A program made the position numbers and the translations under genes. From contig NC_059395.1 of the NCBI RefSeq assembly GCF_905220565.1, positions 13,991,289 through 14,055,288 on the forward strand: a stretch of 64,000 nucleotides of DNA. Direction: 5' to 3'. The stretch is from Melitaea cinxia. Its lineage: Eukaryota > Arthropoda > Insecta > Lepidoptera > Nymphalidae. Positions 35,000 through 45,015 of the stretch are shown in pieces. The notes beneath the pieces are model-generated. The model was not told the origin of the DNA. It did no database searches and saw only the letters and a list, made by a program, of their open reading frames with translations. How positions within the stretch are numbered: the stretch's first letter is position 1; each line of letters begins with the position of its first letter.

Positions 35000-37501
35000 C
35001 TATGCTCTAAAAAGCGTTAATTTAACCGGCTTCGTACACCTTGCAAATCTACGTGCTAACATGTTGCATCGGACAGACAGCGACCTACGTTCCCTCTCAA
35101 TATCACAGTCATCTTTTAAACTGTCGGTAACCCAGTGGCCCAGATATTTGAATTTATTGACTCGGCGCAGCGGTGTGCCACAGAGTGTGACTCCCGGTAT
35201 CTCCAAATAGCTCTTAGAACCAGACTTAAAAACCATAAGCTCACTTTTCACTGCATTATACCTTAGCCCGTGAGCTACCGCATAGGATTCACAAATTGCC
35301 AATAGATCCCGAAGAGCGCCAATGGATGGGCTCAGCAGCACCATGTCATCCGCATAGCTGATATTGTTCATACAAACTCCATCAACATGACATCCGACCT
35401 TGGTGCTACTGAGCTCACCAATCAGCCGGTTCATGTAGAGATTGAAGAGCCGGGGCGAACTCAACCCCCCTTGCCGCACCCCGCACTCCAATCTGTACAT
35501 GTCCGAGTACGCTCCATCCCACCTCACACAGTTTGTTTGGTTTTGATACCAATATGCAAAGACAGATATTATTTCAGGTGGCAATGTGGTATCATTAGAC
35601 AATTTATCCCATAGCACATCGTACGATACAAGGTCAAATGCCTTTGACAGGTCCAAAAAACATGCAAAAACTGGCGTTTTTCTAGCTGTGTAGTATTGTA
35701 CAGTCTGCTTGAGACACAGTATGGCACTTTCCGTAGACAGTCCGGGCCTGAACCCAAACTGAGCGTCATGGGGTTCAAAGTGCTTAGCCATCTGTTTGTC
35801 AAGCAAACTGTCCAGTACCTTAGCAACAACAGTAGCCAAGGATATGGGCCTATAATTGGACATGTCAGAGGCATCCCCAGTCTTGTTTTTAACAATAGGT
35901 ACAACTACAGTATGCATCAAATCCCGCGGTAGGTATCCGTGATCAAGACAGATATTAAAAAATAAAGCAAGGACCCGTGGTAAATGCGTGCCAGCGTACC
36001 TAAGGTGCTCAACGCTGAGACCATCGTGTCCTGGAGACTTTCCTCTCACCATAGTATTAATAACAGACGCAACTTCCTGCGCCGTGAATATGTTAGAAAC
36101 CCTCTTAGCTCCGGACTCAGCGCCGAGCATCCTTTGCACGCGTAGCAAGGGTGACTCGACTTTAAAATGCCGCTGAAATAGGTTGGCAATATCTTTAGGC
36201 TCACTGAAACCCCCAACACTCACAGGTAAGCTCGATTTTACATTAAGTTTACTGGTAGATTTCCAGAACTTACTAAACTGTTTTGCTGCATGACATTGTG
36301 CTAGCATGTCCATTTTTATCTGTTGTTCATTATTTAAACAATATTTTAATTTAGCCTTAAATACTTTTCTAGATTCACACATTTTGTTATAAACATTTCC
36401 TTTTGTAGGTTTACCATACAGAAGCCATTCCTGATAGCATAATCGAGCCTCCCTGTGAGCTGTCCCTACATGTCTGTTCCAGCCTACCACACGTTTACGT
36501 TTTCCTATTTTATTATTTCCTACATACGTACAATATGAACCCTCCCTCAGTATACACACTATATTTTTATACATGTCGTCTATTAATTTATGATGACTAG
36601 GGTTTTTACATATGTTAAATGAACATTCTATACATTCAGGGGGAAAGTCAATTAATTTTAATTTTGAATTACAAAATTCTTGATATTTATTGATTTGTAT
36701 GTTGTCTCTTTCACCCCATTTCACCTTATCACAAATAAAATTAGTAGTAAATACTTTCGGTTTAACAATAGTAATGTCACATTCAAAAGTAACAGGATAA
36801 TGATCAGATGCGTAAACTCCGTATAAAACAGATGCTTTTATAAACAGATTTCTCGCTGCACATGTTACTATACAGTGATCTAACCACCGCTGAGACCCAC
36901 TAGCCTGACAAACGAAAGTGTGTGTATCACAAGGTAAAAGTTCCGAGTCTATACAACACCACGATTGATCAGCACATGTACTCAGCAATTCCCTCGAAAA
37001 TCTTTCACCAGGATGTGCGTTGAAATCACCGACCATGATAACCGAATCCACATTCTCACTGTCAATTATTGCGGACATTTCACTGAGACATTCACTGAAT
37101 TCTATTAAATTATCACTCTGATTATTATCAAATGGCATATACACGGAAAACAACAATAATGTACGGTTCTCATGCACAATTTTTATTGCAACTAGGCGAT
37201 TACTATTACACGTCACCAAGGACACAGACTGGAAAGCTCCTTTTCTCCACAACCAGGCCACTCCACCGTAAGGCCTCCCCTTGACGACTCCCACCGTCGT
37301 GTCCATAGATGACTTGCCCGTGTATGCAAAGTTGTCATCCAGGCTTCCCAGATATGGTAATTCATGAGGCCAGAGCCAAGTTTCCTGTAAAGCGATGACG
37401 TCAGATGTTTTGCATAATCTCCGTACACACTCCGTAGATCTTATAATCGATTTACAGTTAAAAGTTGATAGAATAATTTTTCTTGTATCCAGTTTATCCA
37501 T
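35000..37501 (-). CDS. LINE ORF2: endonuclease plus reverse transcriptase, prematurely stopped
   Basis: The 833-codon frame encodes the protein that nicks target DNA and copies the LINE RNA. An APE-type endonuclease spans about residues 8-240 (QETW 39-42, GDFNAHPG 158-165, SDHYP 232-236). The reverse transcriptase occupies about 480 to the end (NYRPIS 549-554, LDLSKAFD 616-623, GVRQGG 674-679, YADD 716-719). All visible catalytic residues are present. The frame ends at TAG 35000-35002, where relatives have a Tyr codon, only 16 bases before copy B; the rest of the protein is at 33610-33908. The start ATG (37499-37501) overlaps the ORF1 stop as TAATG, indicating translation by termination-reinitiation as described for SART1. 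Confidence 0.92.
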   Translation of the reverse strand: MDKLDTRKIILSTFNCKSIIRSTECVRRLCKTSDVIALQETWLWPHELPYLGSLDDNFAYTGKSSMDTTVGVVKGRPYGGVAWLWRKGAFQSVSLVTCNSNRLVAIKIVHENRTLLLFSVYMPFDNNQSDNLIEFSECLSEMSAIIDSENVDSVIMVGDFNAHPGERFSRELLSTCADQSWCCIDSELLPCDTHTFVCQASGSQRWLDHCIVTCAARNLFIKASVLYGVYASDHYPVTFECDITIVKPKVFTTNFICDKVKWGERDNIQINKYQEFCNSKLKLIDFPPECIECSFNICKNPSHHKLIDDMYKNIVCILREGSYCTYVGNNKIGKRKRVVGWNRHVGTAHREARLCYQEWLLYGKPTKGNVYNKMCESRKVFKAKLKYCLNNEQQIKMDMLAQCHAAKQFSKFWKSTSKLNVKSSLPVSVGGFSEPKDIANLFQRHFKVESPLLRVQRMLGAESGAKRVSNIFTAQEVASVINTMVRGKSPGHDGLSVEHLRYAGTHLPRVLALFFNICLDHGYLPRDLMHTVVVPIVKNKTGDASDMSNYRPISLATVVAKVLDSLLDKQMAKHFEPHDAQFGFRPGLSTESAILCLKQTVQYYTARKTPVFACFLDLSKAFDLVSYDVLWDKLSNDTTLPPEIISVFAYWYQNQTNCVRWDGAYSDMYRLECGVRQGGLSSPRLFNLYMNRLIGELSSTKVGCHVDGVCMNNISYADDMVLLSPSIGALRDLLAICESYAVAHGLRYNAVKSELMVFKSGSKSYLEIPGVTLCGTPLRRVNKFKYLGHWVTDSLKDDCDIERERRSLSVRCNMLARRFARCTKPVKLTLFRA

Positions 37502-37503
37502 TA
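37499..37503 (-). promoter_or_regulatory. Overlapping stop-start TAATG
   Basis: The ORF1 stop TAA and the ORF2 ATG share one base. The same pentamer mediates translational coupling in the lepidopteran LINE SART1. Confidence 0.75.
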
Positions 37504-38667
37504 TGATGGTGAAATATCATTCATAATTTGAGTGTTACCTCTTTCCAATTGTTTCTTAAAGAAAATAAAACGTCGAAATGTAATACCTTCTGGCCATAAA
37601 TTGTCATTAAGATAAATATCTAACTTATTTTTAGACACAAATAACTTAAAAGCATTGTAAGGCTTTTCTCTTTTCATAATAATCTTTTCCAGGTGTACAA
37701 GTTCCTGTGTTTTACTCTGAATATATTCACAGATGTCGTGTTCAGTAGTTTGCTTATTTACATTTGATATTAACAAGGGAATCTTCGTCTCCGCCGCTTT
37801 AAACTTTCCCGAGGGAGATGCCGCTGCCTTTCCTGTTTTGCCAGTAAAACGATTCCGCGACTTACGTCGCTGGACTAAAGTCCAACCATCATTATGTTTG
37901 TTCTCAATAAATACATCTTTCTTTAATATAGGAGTTTCGACATGCGATGCAGTCGGAACAACGGTATTATTATCGTCGTAATTCGCTTGAGAGCGAAAGA
38001 GAGAACGATACGTAGGCATATTCATTGAAACATTGTTTTCATCGTTGGTGTGAGCACTCGTAGCTGCGGCCGACTCATTGCCCTTGGCAGGCGCTGTGAC
38101 GTGCGTATCAGCTGTTAACTCCGACGTCACGTGCGGTAGGCCTATCGGTCCGCTGTCTCTGAAATACCCTCCTCTTCGCGTATTAATATTATCGTCGTTT
38201 AAAAACGATAACGGCTGCCTTGGTGTTTGAAAATTTTGTTTCATGCCCTCTAATAAATCTGTAGTTACATAGTTGCTTTTTATCTGCTTAACTTCAGCTT
38301 GTAAAAGTAACAAATCCTTCAATATTTTTGTGACGTCTACATGATCGAAACAAATGGGCGGTAATTTGTGTAGATCATAAGCCACAAACACTGGTATCTG
38401 CTCAGGATCGACTGTTTTAAATACAGTAATAATATCATCCAAATCCTTTTGCTTCTTTTGTTTCCGTCTAGACACACATTTTTGTTTTGTCTTAACGGAT
38501 GTAAATAACAACTTCTTCGCCTTGTCAATCTCCTCTTCAGAAAAAGCAGACTCACAGATCCGAATTATACTCTCATTGTCCATAACATCGTGTTTATTGC
38601 GTATAAACGCCAATACTTCTGAAATAACCACATTACAATTTACACATTTAATAGTATTCACAGACAT
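37501..38667 (-). CDS. LINE ORF1 protein (RNA-binding, RRM-like C-terminus)
   Basis: The intact frame of 388 codons would encode the LINE's ORF1 protein, which in this group packages the element RNA. Visible features: a Cys pair CVNC at 8-11; a helical basic region 35-75; a DLHKLPPICFDHVDVTKIL segment and heptad-like helix about 98-130; a low-complexity polar linker 150-255; a conserved GWTLVQRRK at 261-269; and a C-terminal RRM-like fold about 296-370 (IPLLISNV, NAFKLFVS, LWPEGITFRRF). There are no CCHC zinc knuckles, unlike R1 or many Jockey elements. The ATG at 38665-38667 follows a 59-bp 5' UTR. The stop TAA overlaps the ORF2 ATG by one base. It resembles ORF1 proteins of a LINE lineage widespread in invertebrates; the clade name is uncertain. 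Confidence 0.88.
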   Translation of the reverse strand: MSVNTIKCVNCNVVISEVLAFIRNKHDVMDNESIIRICESAFSEEEIDKAKKLLFTSVKTKQKCVSRRKQKKQKDLDDIITVFKTVDPEQIPVFVAYDLHKLPPICFDHVDVTKILKDLLLLQAEVKQIKSNYVTTDLLEGMKQNFQTPRQPLSFLNDDNINTRRGGYFRDSGPIGLPHVTSELTADTHVTAPAKGNESAAATSAHTNDENNVSMNMPTYRSLFRSQANYDDNNTVVPTASHVETPILKKDVFIENKHNDGWTLVQRRKSRNRFTGKTGKAAASPSGKFKAAETKIPLLISNVNKQTTEHDICEYIQSKTQELVHLEKIIMKREKPYNAFKLFVSKNKLDIYLNDNLWPEGITFRRFIFFKKQLERGNTQIMNDISPS

Positions 38668-38854
38668 TTTTACAGACGTAACACAACATCGACCGATTCG
38701 CTGCGCACGCTCGCATCGACTGTCGACTTATGTCGTAAAGTTGAATTTACAAGATTATTGACCAATCGTGCCAAACCGGGATGAGCCAACGTTTGTATAA
38801 TTTCAAACGAGTGACACATGTTTTATTTAACAATGTTCTCGGCCTTTTGGCTAA

Positions 38855-39621
38855 AGGGGCCTACTCAAAGCACTGTCTGCAGGGCCCTGCTTGCAGTACC
38901 ACTGCCGATCGTATTGTATGTATGCATGCAGGGCCGATATTTTAATTGTTCACCCTGTCGCAGGGCCGCCGTGTCGTTCTGCCAGCCCGACACACGATCT
39001 CCCCACTCCGTAAACTGCAATCAGGGACATGTGTAGCTCGGTCGGGCCGATTTAGACCACCATTCTGTTTACGTCGGTACATTGCGACGTTTGTCTACTC
39101 TATTTGACCTGGGGTTTGTCTTGTCAGTGGTTGTCATTTAGCAATTAATCAGTTAGTTGGTGGTTAGTTGGTTTGGTTTTATTATATTATTTGTTTGGCT
39201 CTGTTTTCTTCAAGAAAAATGAGCCAGCGAGAAAAAGACGTGTGGAGGGACGTAATCTAATTGTATAGGGATTTGCCATGTCTTTGGAAAATTAACCACG
39301 ATCATTATCATAACAAAGATATGCGGTCGCAGGCTATGTCGCTTTTACATGAAAAATATAAAACTTTTTTACACCAGTGCTTCCTTTTTTTCTTTTGAAC
39401 GCTACAAGTACTCAATACAGTCAAACCCAATGCTATTTTTTGGTGTTTGAATAATGTAGGAGCCATTTATAAAAACTGACGAATTTAGGCAAGTACAAAG
39501 AGACCACAAGTGAACACGACAACGTATGCCGCGTAAATGATTTGCAGTGCTTTGTGGAGCAACATCCTCTGCGGCAGTAACTGCAAGCAGGCCCTGCAGG
39601 CAGTGCTTTGAGTAGGCCCTT
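38855..39621 (+). mobile_element. PIF/Harbinger-like non-autonomous element
   Basis: The 767-bp insert has imperfect terminal inverted repeats of about 50 bp (left AGGGGCCTACTCAAAGCACT, right AAGGGCCTACTCAAAGCACT) and a TAA duplication (38852-38854 and 39622-39624). Copy B has a single TAA at the matching place (34185-34187), so the insertion is proven. A 3-bp TAA/TTA target is characteristic of PIF/Harbinger, and the MADF remnant inside supports that. No DDE nuclease is encoded. Confidence 0.85.
39219..39398 (+). pseudogene. MADF-domain (PIF/Harbinger accessory protein) remnant
   Basis: From ATG 39219 the frame reads MSQREKDVWRDVI, an in-frame TAA (39258-39260), then LYRDLPCLWKINHDHYHNKD and MRSQAMSLLHEKYKTF before TGA 39396-39398. 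This matches the N-terminal helices of a MADF (Myb/SANT-like) DNA-binding domain, the fold used by the second protein of PIF/Harbinger transposons. It is truncated to about 45 residues and carries a nonsense codon, so it is a relic showing where the element came from. Confidence 0.7.
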
Positions 39622-40417
39622 TAAGATAAAAAGTGTATATCTAATTTAAAAAATCTAATATGGAAAATAAAACGGCGTAAGTAAATAAATTTAATTATAT
39701 ATGTAAAACAATATGCTCGTGTTGTGCTTTATATCTTGTCGCACATTAGATAATTGTAATTCTATCACGCATTGTTTTTTTTTTTTTTAATTTTTAAAAT
39801 TTTTTGAATTTTGGAATTTTTTTTTTTTTTTTGATTATTGATTTTACTTTTATTCTATTTAATTTTATTTTTACTTATTGATTTTTTTAATATAATTTTG
39901 TTTTGTTTTTTATTCTGAATGTTGTCTTGTCTTGTTGTACTAACCCAATATGGACTTATACTTTGGTCTGAAATAAAGTATTATTATTATTATTATTTAG
40001 AATAAGAAGCAACAGGGCGCAAATACGTTTTTTGTGTCATTATATGGCACACTTCACTCGACTTTTCGCATTTCCCGCTCTTCGTATACCGAAATTATAT
40101 AATTATAATAGGGAAACGCCATGGTATACAAAATAGGCACCCGGTTTTATTTATTTTTTATTTATCGTCTTTCTCGTCGATAATATTGACAACGAGAAGT
40201 TTCTCTTCCTAAAACGACAAAATTCGACAAAATTACGATGTCATGCTAGCTTCCGTAGAGATAAATATCACAGATCACTAAAATTTAATGATTATCTCTT
40301 CTATTGACGTAACGAGAAGAGTATCGCGTGCACGCATGTTAGCTACTGTAGACATAGAGAGATAATACGAGAAAAGGGGTAGACAAAATTTTGTCGTGGC
40401 GCGCATGCTAGGCCTGC

Positions 40418-40500
40418 TGGTCTTGGTCTTGGTCTTGGTCTTGCGCTCCCAGTCTTGGTCTTGGTCTTGGTCTTGCAGCAAGAGTCTTGCAAGTCTTGCA
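40418..40500. repeat. GTCTTG tandem array of the hAT
   Basis: Repeated 'ggtctt' hexamers and 'gtcttgca' variants. The minus-strand frame reads as an Asp-Gln repeat but is not a gene. In hAT elements such subterminal repeats bind transposase. Matching arrays are at 32628-32660 and 44860-45015. Confidence 0.8.
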
Positions 40501-40701
40501 ATTACCTATTAGTCTATTACTATTTATTAAAGTTTACTTTAAATCTTAGAAAAACGTATTAGAATTGGAACATTGTGAGCTTTAATTAACATAGCCATAG
40601 TAAAGATCAATACTTACGTAAGTTAATGGCGTTTTTGAAAGTATCGCATGAATAGCTACGCAGAGTTAAAATTCTTTTAACTGTTAAAAAAATATTCTTA
40701 C

Positions 40702-41037
40702 CTGTCCACTTCTTCCAGCGGTTACTAAAAAGCTTGTGATATCTCCACTTAATTTTGGTTTAACAGGAAGAAATATTTCTGATTCCTTTTTGTGGAAAGA
40801 TATTAGATGTTTCCTTAAGCCTGAAGTGTTTCTGTTTTTCATTTTTATTTCAATCTTTTTATGTTGGCACAATTTACAGAAGGCAGTTTGGGATGCATGA
40901 ATTATTTCGAAAAACTCCTCAAATTTGCTTTTGGGTCTTTTAGATCTGTGACTCAAACTCTCGTTACTCGGACTAGAATAATTTGAATCTTCGTCACTCA
41001 TATTAAATTGTACACGTGATACGTTTTTAGAAAACAA
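40702..41037 (-). CDS. BED zinc-finger exon of a hAT transposase
   Basis: A 112-codon first exon starts at ATG 41035-41037. After an acidic, Ser-rich N-terminus (about 1-35) comes a BED-type finger: FEEFFEI, then AFCKLC with the Cys pair, NTSGLRKHL and FH with the His pair. BED fingers bind DNA at the N-terminus of hAT transposases. A good splice donor (GGACAG|GTAAGA) ends the exon at 40702, where the reading becomes non-coding. The next 280 bases hold only the GTCTTG array, so the downstream exons have been lost. It lies on the minus strand of the hAT. Function as a transposase is excluded; a short finger protein could still be made. Confidence 0.75.
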
Positions 41038-42193
41038 CGATAATTAGTAAAAACAATTATTAAGTTAGACTCGAAGCACAGCTCAATTGGAAATGACTGG
41101 AATTAAAATAATTCCTTTATTTATAGTACGTTTCCTTGCTTTCTACCGCGCCGCCTCGCCACGTGCCGGCTCTATGAAAAGGATGCCGCCGCAAATCAAA
41201 CAATGCCGCGTGCGGCGTACAAACACACACTAAATATTACCTACTTGTACAGACGCGACGCGTGAATAAAATATATGTAAAGAATTAGTGCCAATCACTA
41301 TTCTTTACATATAAGTGAATGTTTTGGCGGACATCTATACTAATATTATAAAGCTGAAGAGTTCGTTTGTATGTTTGATGACAGAAGTTTTAAAATAAAT
41401 AAATAAGTCCTGAACGTCACTATACCTCCAAAGTTACTATTCCTCGTGGACGAAGTCGCGGGCACAGCTAGTAAATACTTACTCTCAACATCTCTCTCAG
41501 AGATATTCGGGCTGGTAAGTAATACAAAACTCTTATCGCAGGCTTTTTATTTTATTAGTAGGTAAGTACCTACGCTTTTTATATTATTTTATTAGTTTTG
41601 TAAAAAATTTTTACACGTTTCAAGTATATTTAAAAGTGGCTACAATATTTATTAAACGGGTGATATTTGAACACTTTTTGTTATTTTTTTTGTAAAAACT
41701 TAAGAAATATAATGACTAAATGTACAATAATAGTACCTAAGTAATTAGTTTAAAACCATATAAGTAATCAATATTATAATATATACTTACTAGAATGAAT
41801 TAATATGACATCTACTACCTATCCTTACCATTTTATCCTAATCATAATACTACTTGCGTGATCAGTATAATGTATTCATTTTCATTCTAAGCACTCTGAA
41901 ACTTATTTATTCTTTGGAACACCTGTAGGTACTCTTAAAATTCGAAATTATTTTGCATGAGTATACCTACGCCCTATGGCGGCAATCAAATAGTGTCAAA
42001 TGTTATGATTTCGGCGTGGCGGCAACGATTGTTTTAGATTTCAAAAGAAGCCGCCGGCGCGTGTATCATAACCATGTACTTCCGAAAAGCGGCAAATTTC
42101 TTTGAGAAGTAAGTACAAAACCTTTGATGCCGCATTATCAAAGTGCCGATGGTTAAAACATAACTATGCATGCACTCAGTTTGATTTTAATAG
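41038..42193. other. hAT interior, non-coding, with one Helitron
   Basis: Presumed 5' region of the hAT. GC-richer patches at 41140-41225 and 41965-42065 repeat 'gccgccg'-like motifs. The Helitron at 41334-41471 is inserted here. Confidence 0.5.
41334..41471 (+). mobile_element. Short Helitron inside the hAT
   Basis: Both canonical ends are present: TCTATACTAATATTATAAAG at the start and the hairpin 'tggacgaagtcgcgggcaca' before CTAG at the end. The flanks are A on the left and T on the right, as expected for Helitron insertion between A and T. Length is 138 bp. Confidence 0.85.
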
Positions 42194-42212
42194 ATATTTT
42201 TTTATTCGCTAT

Positions 42213-44693
42213 CATCATCATCTTCCTGCCCTTATCCCACTTATGTAGGGTCGGCACAACATGTTTTTCTCTTCCATTCCTCTCTATTATTCGTCACTTC
42301 AGTGCTTACTCCTTTCTTTCTCATATCCTCACTCACACAATCCATCCATCGCTTTTTCGGTCTGCCGATCGCTCTTCGTCCTTCGACATTCATCCCTAAC
42401 ATTCTTTTACCGACATAGCGGTCATCCCTCCTCATTACATGCCCATACCACGCTAACCTATTGCTCCTTATTTTCTCTGTCACAGGTGCTACTTTCAAAC
42501 TTCCCCTTATATACTCATTTCTAATCCGATCTTTCCTCGTTACTCCACACATCCATCTTAGCATTCTCATCTCGGCTGCGTGCACTCTTCTTTCATCCGT
42601 CACTTTTGTTGCCCAACATTCTGATCCATACATTACGACAGGTCTTATGATCGTTTTATAGATTTTCCCCTTAAGTTTAAGGGGCATTCGTGGATCACAA
42701 GCTGTTCCAGAGACCTGTCGCCATTTCATCCATCCCGCATTTATTCTATTTTTCACGTCACGGTCTATGTTGCCGTCATTTTGTATTAATGACCCAAGGT
42801 AGCGGAAGTCGGAGCAGACTGGTAGGGATACACCATCCAAGGCAATATGGGAAAAACTGGACGAACCGCTGAAATCGCAGAACAAGTGCTCGGTTTTAGA
42901 CCTACTTATCCTCAATCCCGCGCCCTCCAGTCTTTCCTGCCATTTTCCCAGTCTGCTCTGTACCTCAAGGACATTATCTCCGACAAGAACAACGTCGTCA
43001 GCAAACAGCATACACCAGGGTGCTTCCTCCTGTATGTCTGATGTTAGAACATCCATTACCAGGAGGAATAGATACGGGCTTAAAGCCGACCCCTGGTGCA
43101 AACCTACAGCCACACTGAACTTGTCAGTTACCCCGGCTTCGGACCGGACGTGGGTGCTAGCTCTATCATACATCGCCTGAACAAGTCATACATACTTCTC
43201 TGGCACTCCTTTCCTTTTCATAGCCCACCACAGAACCTTACGGGGGACCCTATCGTATGCCTTTTCCAGATCCACGAACACCATATGCAAGTCTTTTTGT
43301 GCGAGTCGATATATTTCGCAGAGTTGGCGGAGTGCAAATATGGCGTCCGTAGTTCCCCGGCCCGGCATAAATCCAAATTGGTTCTGTGTGACCTCACATT
43401 CTTCTCTCATTCGTCGCTCTATCACTTTCTCCCATATCTTCATGCTATGTGACATGAGCTTTATTCCCCGATAGCTGCTGCAGTCCTGTATGTCACCTTT
43501 ATTTTTAAAAATGGGCACCAGTGAACTGTAGCACCATTCCTCGGGTATAACCTCTTCTTGCAGCAACTTATTGAAAAATAAAGTCAGCCACTTCCATCCA
43601 TCCGCATTCAAAAACTTCCACACTTCCGCTGGTATACCATCTGGCCCAACTGCTTTTCCATTCTTCATACTCTGCACTGCCATCTTCACTTCCTCTATAC
43701 TTACTTCTTTCACCATTCCTTCATTACTTCGTACATTTTCCAACACTCCGCTCCATTCATTTTCTTCGTTCATCAAGTTATTAAAGTATCTCTTCCAGCG
43801 TTCTTTTATTTCCTCACTGTCCGTCAAGATCTTCCCCGCTTCGTCTTTTATACATTTCATATGGTTTACATCTCTTGCATTCACCTCTCTCTCTCTCGCT
43901 ATTCTAAAAAGATTTTTTTGACCTTGTGGGCTCTCTAAAGAATCATACAACTTATCTTGAACCTTGGCCCTTGCGATTGCGACTGCTTTCTTAGCCTTCT
44001 TTTTACTATTTTGATATTCTAATCTTTTTATTTTCTTTTCTCTGTCATTTCCATCTTCCACTCTTTTCCATTCTTTGAAAGCATTCTTCTTTTCTTTCAA
44101 AATCGCCTGTACTTCCTCATTCCACCACCATGTATCCCTCTCTATCTTTCTTTTCCCTTTCGTTTCCCCTAGGACATCCCTTGCTACACTTCGCACCCAC
44201 GTTGCCATCTCACTCCAGCACTCGTTTACTCCCATCCCCACCATATCTCCCATCTCTATCAGTTTACCAATCACTCTTTCCCGGAATTCTGCAGCCATCT
44301 TCCTATCATCCAGTCTGTACCATTTCGTTCTAACTGGGGGCTTCGGGCTCTTATTTAAACTCTGAACTCTCAGAGTTAAATCCAGGAGCAGTAGCCTATG
44401 CTGGGAGACAAGACTCTCACTCGGTATTACCTTGCAGTCCTTGGCCGATTTTAGCCTGTTTCTTCTTAAAAGAATGTAGTCAATTTGGGTAGAGTGTAGA
44501 CCACTACGGTATGTGACAAGGTGTTGTTCCCGTTTTTGGTAGAATGTGTTGGCTATTGCTAAGTCAAAGGCCAAGGCTGCTTCCAGTAGAGCTTCACCGT
44601 CTCGGTTCCTGACTCCGTGACCTCGGCCCCCATGTACTCTTTCATACCCGTCATTCATCCTTCCTACATGTCCATTAAAATCTCCTCCAATGT
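42213..44693 (-). mobile_element. 5'-truncated RTE LINE inside the hAT
   Basis: It is flanked by an exact 19-bp TSD (atatttttttattcgctat at 42194-42212 and 44694-44712). The minus-strand element starts inside the endonuclease and ends with a (GATGAT)n tail at 42213-42222, as RTE elements do. Confidence 0.92.
42241..44693 (-). pseudogene. RTE-clade endonuclease/reverse transcriptase, one nonsense codon
   Basis: One long frame encodes the second half of an APE endonuclease (GGDFNGHVGRM near the truncated start, then IDYILLRR) and a complete reverse transcriptase: SMKNGKAVGPDGIPAEVWK, SSYRGIKLMS, NQFGFMPGRGTTDAI, VFVDLEKAYDRVP, HQGSALSP and the catalytic FADD. It ends with RLAWYGHVMRRDD, then GRPKKRWMDC, and the stop TAA at 42241-42243. 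The frame is broken once, at TGA 43186-43188, where relatives have Arg; CGA to TGA is the typical CpG-decay change. Codons upstream of 44693 belong to the flank, although the frame stays open to 44739. A full-length protein would be nearly 1,000 residues. Confidence 0.92.
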
Positions 44694-44859
44694 ATATTTT
44701 TTTATTCGCTATGTTTATGGTATTAGTCGTAATGCGCATAGGTCCAGTTTTTCATATTCTTTGATACAGTTTTTTGCGTCTCATAGAATTCCTAAGCGTA
44801 CCTACCTATACACCGAACTGTTACACCTAACTACTCAGTGAAATAGCGCTAAGTCCTAG

Positions 44860-45015
44860 CTGCAAGACGCAAGAGTCTTGCAGGCTATGTCTTGTTCTTG
44901 CTCAAGTCTTGCACGGTCAGTCTTGGTCTTGGTCTTGCTAAAAATACGCGGTCTTGTTCTTGGTCTTGGTCTTGCAAAAACGCAAGAACAAGACCAAGAC
45001 TGCAAGACCAAGACT
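44860..45015. repeat. GTCTTG array at the right end of the hAT
   Basis: Direct and inverted GTCTTG/CAAGAC units, including an inverted pair 'cttggtcttgc...gcaagaacaag' around 44960-44990. This mirrors the left end. Confidence 0.8.

Larger units (their letters stand above)
32861..38726 (-). mobile_element. Near-full-length two-ORF LINE, interrupted by copy B
   Basis: Minus strand: a short 5' UTR (38668-38726), ORF1, ORF2, a 3' UTR of about 750 bp and an (ATT)n tail at 32861-32880. The TSD is CTTAT (32856-32860 and 38727-38731). Copy B of the host TIR element preserves the uninterrupted target ('atttcttatgtcgtaaag', 34090-34107), which proves the insertion. Net length without copy B is about 4.8 kb. 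By ORF1 and reverse transcriptase features it belongs to the Jockey/CR1 superfamily; the precise clade is uncertain. Confidence 0.9.
38836..39662 (+). pseudogene. U2 snRNA-like segment in copy A, split by a Harbinger-like insertion
   Basis: The two parts (38836-38854 and 39622-39662, counting TAA once) join to a 22-base stretch identical to the 5' region of U2 snRNA (ttctcggccttttggctaa plus gat), followed by imperfect similarity (aaaaagtgta-tatct). It is better preserved than in copy B. It then continues into the LINE-type tail ending in (ATT)n near 40000. Confidence 0.75.
32670..40417. mobile_element. TIR element carrying U2-like sequence, copy A (interrupted)
   Basis: The left end 'agccggcctagcatgc' and right end 'gcatgctaggcctgc' form terminal inverted repeats of about 12-15 bp. 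Copy A sits in the GTCTTG array of the hAT. It is split by a LINE (32861-38726) and a Harbinger-like element (38855-39621). Without them it is about 1.1 kb and nearly identical to copy B, apart from about 34 extra bases near 38767. It encodes no transposase. The superfamily is unclear because no unambiguous TSD can be set. Confidence 0.8.

Noticed and set aside
40278..40481. Minus-strand ORF with Asp-Gln repeats
   Set aside because: It is the translation of the GTCTTG array and the transposon end, not a gene.
42166..44841. Numerous plus-strand ORFs of 60-118 codons
   Set aside because: They are antisense shadows of the RTE reverse transcriptase frame.
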